Source: Symbiodinium microadriaticum
Taxonomy: Eukaryota; Sar; Dinophyceae; Suessiales; Symbiodiniaceae
NCBI GenBank assembly: GCA_001939145.1
Contig: LSRX01001158.1
Span: forward strand, 1 to 64,000
Reading direction: 5' to 3'
Length of the DNA stretch: 64,000 nucleotides
In this document: piece by piece, positions 1 to 8,763 of the stretch
Layout of the letters: every line of letters starts with the position of its first letter
Numbering within the stretch: the stretch's first letter is position 1
Position numbers and translations under genes: made by a program
The notes under the pieces: model-generated
Database searches by the model: none
Told to the model about the DNA's origin: nothing
The model's input: the letters and a program-made list of their open reading frames with translations, nothing else

Positions 1-907
1 GCGGGTGGCAGGGTGGATAGGTCGGATAGGTCTTACATCCTGCAAAAATGCAATCATCGGGCCTTTGGGGTTCGAATGAAACCTGTGGGCTCGAGGTCAC
101 TCATGTTATTATCTTGTTGTCAATTCGGCATCCTGCTTGTAGCAGGGGCGATGTCACTGTCCCCGCCTCTGACAACTCAATAAGCCGACGTGTGACCCTG
201 CCTGCAAGAAGCGTCCGGCATCTGCACCGATGTGGTCTGCAAGGTCTGCCAAGCCTTGGGTTGGACCCGGTAACCCTGACTCCACAGCGCTGCAATTCAA
301 CATGGCCCTGGCCGTCCCAGAGCGCAGCTGCTTCAAGGCGATGCTCTTGCCTGCAAGTCGAAAGTGTCACTTGCAAGCGCAAGGGTTACTGTAAAGGCTC
401 TGCAATGCGTGTGCCTCAGGCTGTGGAGAAGCTGCACCACATCGTCATTTGCTGGACCTTGCTCAACCGGTGCGACACCGCTTCCCACGAGGAGACTTCA
501 GGTCGAGCCTTTCGATGTGCTGTGCTGCAGCTCCTGTTTTCCAGCTTTCGAGCTTCACAGCTTTCTCCACTCCGTCGTAACTGAACGCTTTGCCCAACAA
601 TCCTCGTTTACGCTCTCTTGCTTGGTGATCGCGGCATCCAGGCGGCGGTTCGTCGTCCTGAACTCGCGTCATTCCAACCAACCTACCAAAGCGGCCGTGA
701 GCCACCAACCTACCGCTGTTTCTAGGCATCGAGTCTCAGAGCCAGGCGAAACCCGGACACGGACACTTCAAGTTGTGCCACTAATTCGTGGCGTTTGCAT
801 GCCCAGGTGCTCCAGCAGAGAGACGAAATTGTCCGCAGCTCTGTCTAGAACGTGGGCGACCTCGGGTATTCTCATCCTCTTGGTGTTCTCTAGGTCATGA
901 GACTTGA
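1..907. other. No confident gene
   Basis: Several overlapping open frames exist on both strands, but none has a recognisable domain or a convincing splice structure. A minus-strand segment near 154-336 has a weakly helical composition and could be another exon of the coiled-coil gene to the right. I cannot support it. Confidence 0.3.
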
Positions 908-1640
908 CTAGCTTGTAGTACTGTGATATCCTTTGATAAACAGTCCCAAAACAACAGATGCTCGCAAGTCTTGCCACGAGCGCCTGACGATCCATCCAGG
1001 ATTTGGCAGCAGCGTCCAACACCAGCGGTCCAGCCTCGACGCTCTGCCCGCTTGCGGCCTGCTGCCTTTGACGCTCCAGTCTGTCCACCTTGGTTCCGTT
1101 GACATGTTCTGGCAGCAACGCCCAATGTGAGGTCTGTGCCCAGCCACGCAGAGTCTCACGTCCTCCACTTCTGAGGTCAGCCTGCGTCCTTCGAGCTCCA
1201 CCGCCGAAGCCTTTTCGCACACCTGGTGCAGGCAAATGCGAAGCTGTGCGCACGCTTTCTTCATCTCTTCTCCATCGTGCTTGTTCAAACTTTTCGGTGC
1301 CCTATTCTGTCGAGAACCTGCGAAACAGCAAAGATTCCAGAACTCAGAAGCACCGCGTGCATCATGGTGCGGCTTTCGATGATGTTTGTAGAAGCCTTGA
1401 AGACGGTCGTGATCCCCGATGTTTGACGATACGAGTCAAGCGTGTTATGTTGCAAGCTGGTGTGCCTCCTGCAGCTGTGTGCGCAGCTCATCCATGGCAG
1501 AAGCAAGGTCATGCACTCCTTGGAATTCGAGAAACAAGCACAGACACTCACACAAGCTGAAAGCTGAGTTTGCCGATCTTGGTTCTACCTGCGCACAGTT
1601 CAGTTCAGATGCTCTGATGCCGGAAAGAGCTCGCGACTTC
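908..1640 (-). CDS. Candidate 3' exons of the coiled-coil gene
   Basis: The best exon is 1454-1518 on the minus strand. It opens after AAG with GAGTGC and reads VHDLASAMDELRTQLQEAH, a heptad-like Leu/Ala/Glu pattern matching the coiled-coil exons upstream. A GC dinucleotide follows its end and could serve as a donor. A second stretch around 960-1090 has frames rich in Arg, Gln, Glu and Ala (VDRLERQRQQAASGQ) and may be another exon. Frames are not continuous across the region and I could not connect phases to the exon at 1960-2202, so an exon may be missing or the splice choice wrong. No enzymatic domain is visible; a structural role is only an inference from the coil pattern. Confidence 0.4.
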
Positions 1641-1959
1641 AAGCTCGCCGACCTGCCTTATGCCGGCTGCAGACCCAACACACCCAACGTTGAATTCAAC
1701 TCAAACACGAAAGAAAACTAAAACACAGGCCAGGCCAAGCCAGTTGCGTCTGCAAGTCATGCACCGTGTCTGCAGCAACTGTAGGTGCCACGGAGGGCGA
1801 AAGCAGCAAAGAGTCCACCTCGGAAAAAGATGTTTGCGGTCTCCACGCAGGCTGCCTGAGTTGAACAATCACCCTTCAGGGCCGTTCTTCGCTTACGCTT
1901 CGTGCCGTTACATAAAAAAAAACATGAAAAGCTTCCGAGACAAGCAGGAGACATGATAT

Positions 1960-2202
1960 TGGCTTCGAGCTTCTCAATTTGAGCTTGAAGCTCTTGAACA
2001 CAGCTGTAGATTTCTTGCATTCGCATGCGCCTCGTTGAAGTCTCTTGCTCAACTTGAGCCACACGAGACACGATATCTGCAACAGCAGTCGCCAGCGGCT
2101 GCGCAGATGCCTCATGACAACCAGACTTGTAGTCAGGGCTTCCGGGCTTGCCGGTAATTGCTTCCAGCAGCTGCACCTCTGCTGCAATGCTCTCCATGTC
2201 AC
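1960..2202 (-). CDS. Coiled-coil gene exon
   Basis: The exon starts at 2202 after an acceptor reading GAGTCAG and continues, in the phase set by the upstream exon, with DMESIAAEVQLLEAI and later VADIVSRVAQVEQE and VQELQAQIEKLEANI. These are strong heptad patterns with hydrophobic residues at spacing 3-4, typical of a coiled coil. The intron above it (2203-2311, 109 nt) begins with GC and ends with AG. The 3' end is uncertain; the open frame runs past 1960, but the composition stops being coil-like there. It is one exon of the protein described at 2892-4924. Confidence 0.6.
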
Positions 2203-2311
2203 CTGACTCGAAGGTTGAAGCTCACATCTTACACGCAGATGTTCCACTGCAGGCCTCAACTTACCGAGAATCTTCAAAGTTGACGGTGACTGCAATTTGG
2301 CCCTGCCCAGC

Positions 2312-2633
2312 CTGTCAGCTGCTCCAGTCGATCTTGCCGGGCCAATGCTGCACTCTCCACGTGATCAACACGGGCAGAAATCTCGTGCAGTGCAGCGGAA
2401 ATGTTTCGGCAAGGAGATGACGGCAGAGGCGCGCTATCAACCTCAACTCCAGGACCACTTGTTTCCGGGAGCTCTCCATCCAGGAGCCCCACAACAGATC
2501 GCAGCTGCTTTACAGACTCTTGGATGCCATCGACCGTTGCTGCTAGCTCTTGCATCTGAACGCTGCTGTTGACGTCATTCAGCTTGTTGGCCTCCATCTC
2601 CAGCAGCAAATTATCCATCTGCTTCTTCACGGC
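2312..2633 (-). CDS. Coiled-coil gene exon
   Basis: The exon follows an acceptor ending TGTTGAG and continues in frame from the main exon: Gln-Val-Glu before the intron, Ala-Val-Lys-Lys-Gln after it. This restores the repeat register seen elsewhere as VEAMRKQIDNVES. Its own repeat copy is diverged (MQELAATVDGIQESVKQL). It ends with HEISARVDHVESAALARQD and EQLT. The upstream intron (2634-2891, 258 nt) starts with GC and ends with AG; the downstream intron also starts with GC. In-register continuation of the repeat across the intron is strong support for the splice. Confidence 0.7.
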
Positions 2634-2891
2634 CTCAACACTGACACATCTCCATATCACAGGTGGCTGACTACTGGCACCGAAGATTTCGGTGATGAAA
2701 GCGGAGGACACCTGCCCGTCTAGCCCCTATAGATGGCAATGGAAGGTCCAGCGAATTGCAAAATCAAGGCTAAACAAAGGACGGAGAGTTCTGAACAACC
2801 CACTCAACCCACTGAACGCCCATCCTGACACCCATGCTGTAAGCGGAAGCTGGCACAGATGCCGGAACCCTGGTGCAAGCCCACCCCCTGC

Positions 2892-4924
2892 CTCAACTTG
2901 ACCCGTCAGCTCTGCGTCTGGCTCGGCCACGCTGTGTCGCAGCTGCTGTAGTAATCTGTCGATGGCATCAGTGGATGCTGCAAGCTCTTGCACCTGCACT
3001 TGGCCTGCTGCACTTGCAGCCTCCNTACAGACTCTTGAATGGCACCAAGCGATGCGGCAAGCTCCTGCAACTGCGCACGACCTGCTGTGCTTTCAGAAAC
3101 CACGTGCTCGACGCGGCCGCTGATGTCATTCAGCCTGCTGGCTTCCATCGACTCCACATTATCGATCTGCTTCCTCATGGCCTCAACTGCCGCCGGCAGC
3201 TCTGCATCTAGCGGGCGCACAACACCTTCCAGCTGCTTTACAGACTCCTGGATGCCACCAATCGATGCGGCAAGCTCCTGCAGCTGCGCACGACATGCTG
3301 CACTTTCAGAAACCACATGCTCGACGCGACCACTGGCGTCATTCCCACTGTTGGCCTCGATATCGTTCTGCAGATTCACGATTTGCTACCTCATGGCCTC
3401 AACTGCCGCAGGCAGCGTCGCATCTAGCGGCACCACGACACTTTCCAGCTGCTTTACAGACTCTTGAATGCCACCAATCGATGCTGCAAGCTCCTGCAAC
3501 TCCGCACGACCTCCTGCGCTTTCAGAAACCATGTGCTCGATGCGGCCGTTGATGTCATTCAGCATGCTGGCTTCCAGCGACTCCACATTGTCGATCTGCT
3601 TCCGGATGGCTTGAACCGTCGCCGAAATCTCTGTGTCTGAAGCGTCCACATCAGATCGCAGCTGCTTTGCAGACTCCTGGATGCCACCAATCGATGCGGC
3701 AAGCTCCTGCAGCTGCGCATGTTGTGCTAGACTTTCAGAGGCCACATTCTCGACGCGGCCACTGATGTCATTCAGCCTGCTGGCTTCCATCGACTCCACA
3801 TTATCGATCTGCTTCCTCATGGCCTCAACTGCTGCCGGGAGCTCTGCATCTAATGGGCGCACAACACCTTCCAGCTGCTTTACAGACTCCTGGATGCCAC
3901 CAATCGATGCTGCAAGCTCCTGCAGCTGCGTGTTACCCGCTGCGCTTGCAGCCTCCACCTGCTGGACACGACCGTTGATGTCATTCAGCCTGTTGGCTTC
4001 TATCTCGCTCTGCAAACTTCCGAGCTGCCGTTTGATGGCTTGCAGTTCATCCGTGTGTTGACCAATGCTTTGGAATGCTGCTCGGCAATCTTCACCGAAC
4101 TCGGTTGTCAGGTGCGGCTGTCTGGACTCTTTCATTTCGTTCAAGCCAGCTTCAAGCAGGTGCATCTGTTTCTGGGCTTCCGAGTGGGCAGCCTCTATTG
4201 TTTCCACTTGATCTCGACAGGCGTGCAGTTCGTTTGCAAGTCCGACCAGCGTCTCGTCTGCAGTAGTTCTCCACCCTTGCATACCTTCCTTGGTATCTTC
4301 GAGTGAACCTGAGAGCTGTTGCAGTTGAGCCTGGCAGGCAGCGCTAGCAGCTTCCATGTGGTCAACACGCGCGATGGCTGATCGCACTTTGGCGGGCTGC
4401 AGCTGAGACTCAAAGTGATCCACGCGTGCCTTAAGACGCAGCATCGACGTTCGAATGTCGACCATGTCCACGGCAGGATTAGCGGTGGTCGCTCTCAAGT
4501 CCTCTATGTTGTTCTTGAGACCATCCATTGCAGCTACGAGCTCTTGCACCCGCGCCAAACTTGAGGAACCCGCCGTTTCGATGCTGTCGATCCGCCCCTT
4601 TGAGCTGCAAACCTCGGCCTGCAAATCCTGGAACTCCATGATTGGTATCGCTTTCGAAAGGCCTTCCAGGGAAGCTTCGAGCTGCTCCATGCGGGCCTGG
4701 ACCTGCTCCAGTCCCAGTGCCTCCTCTGAAGCTGAGGCCTTCAGGACCAGGCCAGGAAGGTTCTGGGCTTCCTTCGCGCTAGCACCTTCTGCCGGCCCTG
4801 CCTGTCTTGAAACCTCAGTGACCTCTGCAACTGATGCCTCCAGCTCTTCCCGTTGCTGGCTTGAAGCGGCTGCTTCCGCTCTCTCCACCCGGTCACTCAG
4901 AGAAGGGGCGCTGCTTGCATCGAC
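2892..4924 (-). CDS. Main exon of a coiled-coil repeat protein (in-frame stop inside)
   Basis: The exon starts at 4924 after the acceptor GGTGTCAG and reads about 2 kb on the minus strand. The first ~340 codons are a continuous coiled coil without strict repeats (for example LSDRVERAEAAASSQQREEL). They are followed by about five 71-72 residue repeats with the core LQELAASIGGIQESVKQL and the flanks AVEAMRKQIDNVES and RLNDISGRVEHV. No enzyme domain, signal peptide or membrane segment is visible; long dinoflagellate coiled-coil proteins are often cytoskeletal, but that is inference. Two defects stand out. A TAG at 3388-3386 replaces the Lys codon AAG of the repeat, after which the frame stays open and repeat-like. 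At 3025 an N lies where one repeat jumps to another with most of a unit and the frame lost. The gene may be a pseudogene, or the stop and N may be assembly errors in a repetitive exon. Confidence 0.75.
3025..3025. other. Ambiguous base N at a repeat junction
   Basis: A single N interrupts the repeat array. On the minus strand the repeat reads GAIQESV up to the N, then continues in another frame as EAASAAGQVQVQELAAS, the start of a following unit. Roughly 40 residues of repeat are missing. This looks like a collapsed or gap-filled assembly join. Confidence 0.7.
3177..4038 (-). repeat. Tandem 213-216 bp coding repeats
   Basis: The ATGG of the repeated Met-Arg codons, or its equivalent, recurs on the plus strand at 3177, 3393, 3606, 3819 and 4035, giving spacings of 216, 213, 213 and 216 bp. 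Each unit encodes one 71-72 residue coiled-coil block. High similarity between units suggests recent unequal exchange or conversion. Confidence 0.85.
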
Positions 4925-6461
4925 CTGACACCAGAAACGGTTTTGAAACACAAAGCCTGGCCAACCACTTGCTGTCGGGCCCAGATGCCTAGTCTGCGCA
5001 GTTCTATGAATTGTAGCGGGTGTCAACTTCTCGTGCTCGCGCACTGCAGCATAGAAGCTTTAATTCTGGCACCTCCACACCCGCCGCTGGCTTGCTGTCG
5101 TGTCAGTGTTTCATTATCCCAGCAAAAGTTGCGAAATCCCAGACACAGAAACGCCTGCATCCCTGGTCGGTCGGCCAGTCGAGTGACTTCGCACCTCACG
5201 AGTTCCACAAGAACGTTACTCCACAGAAGTGCCTTCTAGATTTTGGGCCGGCGCTCTGCCTCAGGGCGTCCTGCACCTCCTGTAATGCAGCGATCTGATC
5301 CTTCAGCGTTGCAGTTTCTGCTCCTCGGCGGAGGGGTGCGCCGACATCCAACGAAGAGTCACACAGTGGCTAACTAATTACCTGGATGCTTGGAACACGT
5401 TGTGTGTTCATACCTCTCGGTGTCGAGCTTGCAATGGCAATGCAGCAGCTATGTCGCATGCAGAAGCTATCTTTGCGGACATCCCTTATCCTGCAATGCC
5501 ACAGCTTTCAACACAAAATTAATCTTGGCAGCCGTTTGAACACGCCGCTCCTAAGGGCATGAAACTCGTTTCTGCGCAGCCTCTCAACCCAGCAACAATC
5601 CAAGAAACATGCTATCGAAGGTTCATTCCTTGCAACACGAAGATTCTGTTGAATAGCTTATTCAATTATTGTTGAGCATAATCCGACACCTGCTAGACAT
5701 CGCGCCTACTTCACAACATCATGGGAAGCCTGTTCTTGTCAAGGCACCGAAGGCGCGCGTAGCCGCGGCGGCAATGTCCTCGAGGTGAAGCCCGGCCGAG
5801 CCTGACTCCTGCACGGCCTGCACGCCCTTGGGGCCACCTGATCGGGGGCATCACATGACACCGGCAAGCTTGAGATCCACGGAAGATGCTCGAGATGCTG
5901 TTTGACCTGTGTCATGCACGGATCCAAGGGAAAGGGCGTGCTGCGGTGCTGTGGCCTGTGCTCCCACGCAGTTCCGCCACCACGGCAGCACGGCAAGCTT
6001 CCGCATCCTGAGCACGAAAACTCGGGCTCCGACAAACGGATCGGTTACGTGCGCCACGTGCTTGCAGCCCCAGTTGCCAAGCTCCGTGGGACTGGTTCTG
6101 GTTCGGCCTTCGAAGCGAGCAGCCAGTCTATACAAGCGATTTTCAAAGCGCGAAAGAGACTGCCTGCACCGGGACAGGAGCTTCCACGGTGAGGTTTTGC
6201 ATATCCGACTCTATGGTTGTTTTCCACCTGAGCAAAGCTGCAAAATTGGCAGGCGCTGTGGCCGCCGAAACCAGCCGCACCCAACTGCACATGCATCCCC
6301 TTTGACCCGTTTGAAGTTGCCTCTGCAACCGTGCCTCTGTAGCATCTGTCCGACATGCCTGGAAGCCATGTTTACAAAAGACGGCAAAAGGCCGCAGACT
6401 AGATTGACGACGAGCCATCGTTCCCACAGACTAGCAGCGTGAGTTTGATCACAAAGCCCAC
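4925..6461. other. Probable large intron, no supported gene
   Basis: The region lies between the main coiled-coil exon and the next coil-like exon on the same strand. It has only short overlapping frames with no domain. The 5300-5740 part is AT-richer and has no frame worth reporting. Confidence 0.4.
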
Positions 6462-7230
6462 CTGGGTCTCCAGCTGCTCCTGCAGGCCTTTGACGCTTGC
6501 GCCGAGTTCGGCCAAACGCCACTCCATCATGGGCCTCACAACCAGGCGCATGTAGCTCAAGGGTCAACTTCCCTGTGCACACGCATCTCTCGTGGCCAAG
6601 AAGCTGATTGGAGATGACCTGTGCCACTTTCTCCTCCTTGGGAAGCAGTGGGCTGCGGATATGCAGTGATTCGCAATGAAACAGAAACAAGTGATGGGCT
6701 GCCTGTACTCCATAGCGAGGCAAGTCACAAGTGAGGTCAGCACGACCTCCATTACGCGATCGCTCTGGCTTTGGATGCGCTGCAGCTGCCGTGACAAACG
6801 GTCATCCAGCTCCTCAGCTGTAGTTAAAACGAAAGACCATGCACATGGAATGGCGAAGCGGAACTATCGCTCAAGCTTTGCCCAAGGGTCCACAAGCTCC
6901 TTTCGGACAATGCTCAGCCAGGTCGTCCCGGACCAGCCCCTCGGTGCTCAACTTGCACTTAGACCCTGGGCATCAAGCCCACAATATGGTAACATCCCCA
7001 GCGGCTCTGGCTGCGCGTCGTCCGACAACAAACATCGTGACAGCGCCAGCATTTCCGCAGATTCGTCTGTTTGGCGGTGCATTTGCACCTGCAAGGGGAC
7101 CGCATAATGGGCTCGTGGCACCCGACTCACATTCTCCTCGTCTCACTGACCTGGAGGTCCAGTTTGTGCCTTTCCGGCAGACGGGCAATGATGTCCGAGG
7201 CCACGAAAAGACCTTTTCACGAGAATGCAG
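6462..7230 (-). CDS. Candidate upstream exons of the coiled-coil gene
   Basis: Several short exons can be read on the minus strand. Exon 6462-6534 (73 nt) sits between an AG acceptor and CAG/GTGGGC and reads PMMEWRLAELGASVKGLQ, a clear coil. Exon 6747-6817 (71 nt) follows CTACAG, ends at GAG/GTCGTG, and reads EELDDRLSRQLQRIQSQSDR. A third segment starts at 7088 after CTTGCAG and reads VQMHRQTDESAEMLALSR. A fourth near 7160-7215 reads ASDIIARLPERHKLDLQ before GTCAGT. All are Leu/Glu/Gln/Arg-rich like the main exon, so I assign them to the same gene. Phases between them were not all reconciled, so the set is probably incomplete. Confidence 0.5.
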
Positions 7231-8524
7231 CAGACCTATCAAGTTTCACTTGTCTGCAAAGAAGCCGATTCTGACGAATTACCAAGTTCAGCTGCACATT
7301 TCCGATCCCCGTCGCCTGCAGGAGAAGCACCTGGCGACGTCTTCGCTGATCGGCTCCGCAGCGATCCTCAGCAGTGTGCAACCGACAGGTAGCGTCTGTA
7401 ACACGGATCGCTGACAACCAAGCCTGGTCGCTTGGGCGTCTGGCTGCCGTGGTCTGAGATGCAATTCACAAGGCTCCCATTAGTAGGACAGAGAACACTA
7501 AACACCATGACATCTGTCCTGGCAGTATACTACTCCTTAACAACCAGGCCTTGCTCGACAGGCTCTTGAGCACTTCCCATCGGCTTTGGATGTTCTTGTG
7601 CTGATGTTCTGTCTCGTCTGGCTGGGAGCGACGTTTCGTGCAATCAGCCAAAGTGTTTCAGCTGTCAGTGGGTGTAGGGTGGGGGCAGGAGGTGGACGGT
7701 GGCCCCTTGCCTAGCGCCCTACAGCTCAGCTGATTTCACGAGTTGACTGGCCTCAACATCCCATCTCTGAGATGGCGAAGGAGCTTGTAGGAAGGTTTTG
7801 CGCTCGCCGACTTCGAGGGAAGCTTGAGCCAACAATAGAAAGGACCTGCGAAGGTGGGCCCACAACCTGCACTTCGAATACAAGTGTCTGCTTCTCTCGG
7901 CTGCAACGAGGGCTGTCTTGGATCAGGCGGCTTCGCAACATGCAGGCAAAAATTGTTCTCACTGGCACGCCTGTTTGTCTCTAATGTGTCAATGTCGGCA
8001 AGGTCACATGTCGCTCCGATAGACCATGTCATCTCCGTTGTCTGCATTGCAGCTGTCTCACAGCAGCTTTGCATCATTCACGGGGCTTTGCTGACATGGG
8101 CATCCGGCCTCATTAGGCCCTCCGAGCCAAGCATTCTCTGAAGAGGGCCTACTGGACGACAGTGGAGTTCGATACCGGCAACAGATTGCCGACAAACCTC
8201 GCGGATCGCGCGTTCTTCCTTATTGGATGGCGCACCCTCCTCCTTTTGATGTTTCTTTTCCATCCTTGGCTACCGACAGAAAGCCGCACATGTTGAACTT
8301 TGAAGCAGACGGCAGAGCGGCCGCTGCCAGGTGCTACTTGCAAAGCCGCCCATGTCCGTTCAACTCTTGTGGTGATCGCCGAAACTTGTCGATTGACTGA
8401 GCAATCCGCACCGGCCATGGCACCTTGAAGTCACCCGTCGACGCGGGCGCTGCGTCCCCGAGAACCTTCAGCAACATCAGCAGGGTGAAGTCACATGTCG
8501 AGATCAGTCTCAAGCACAAAAAGC
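7231..8524. other. Intron-like sequence with one or two possible exons
   Basis: Mostly no supported gene. A minus-strand segment near 8340-8405 reads NRQVSAITTRVERTWAALQ before GTAGCA and could be a coil exon. The rest shows no domain. Confidence 0.3.
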
Positions 8525-8569
8525 CTCAACTTCTTTGGCAATCTCGGCTTTCACCTCATCTTGACGGGC
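8525..8569 (-). CDS. 45-nt coil exon next to the retrotransposon
   Basis: The segment begins at 8569 after a typical acceptor (CGCTTGCAG) and ends before GC at 8524-8523. It encodes 15 residues, ARQDEVKAEIAKEVE, an evident helix of coiled-coil type. The Copia element ends at 8586 and its target duplication at 8581, so the element is only 16 bp from this exon, inside the intron and in the same orientation as the gene. The new 3' LTR edge now supplies the sequence where the branch point would normally lie, so splicing of this exon may be affected. Exon assignment rests on splice sites and composition. Confidence 0.5.
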
Positions 8570-8580
8570 CTGCAAGCGAA

Positions 8581-8585
8581 GGTTC
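8581..8585. repeat. Target site duplication, left copy
   Basis: GGTTC directly outside the 3' LTR, matching the copy at 17573-17577. A 5-bp duplication is normal for Copia integrases. Confidence 0.9.
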
Positions 8586-8763
8586 TATGGATCGAAATAC
8601 ACAACCCTAAGAACAAGAACCGCAGGCAAAGCAGGCAGAGCAGCATACTCTTTTTCTTGCAAAAACGACGTCGCTGCGGATCGCTGAGCTTCTGTGCACA
8701 TCAGCTGACTCAAGCGAACACAAGTGACATGCCGGTCAATGCACACAAGCTCTGATCTTCACA
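8586..8763 (-). repeat. 3' LTR of the Copia element
   Basis: 178 bp, matching the 5' LTR at every base compared. On the coding strand it starts TGTGAAG and ends CCATA. The pol frame runs 28 nt into it and stops at 8736, so the last polyprotein residues (KIRACVH) are LTR-encoded. Confidence 0.95.

Noticed and set aside
60..90. GGTTCGAA motif resembling a tRNA T-loop
   Set aside because: The flanking bases do not pair as a T-stem, and no acceptor or anticodon arm is found.
48..900. Two 178-codon plus-strand frames
   Set aside because: Mixed composition, no domain, opposite to the direction of the supported genes, and overlapping each other.
3177..4038. Regularly spaced repeats reminiscent of a CRISPR array
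   Set aside because: Units are 213-216 bp, contiguous and protein-coding; there are no short repeats with unique spacers.
3039..4061. Two 142-codon plus-strand frames with Ser/Cys-rich repeats
   Set aside because: They are the complement of the coiled-coil repeats; the minus strand has a coherent heptad pattern and matching splice sites.
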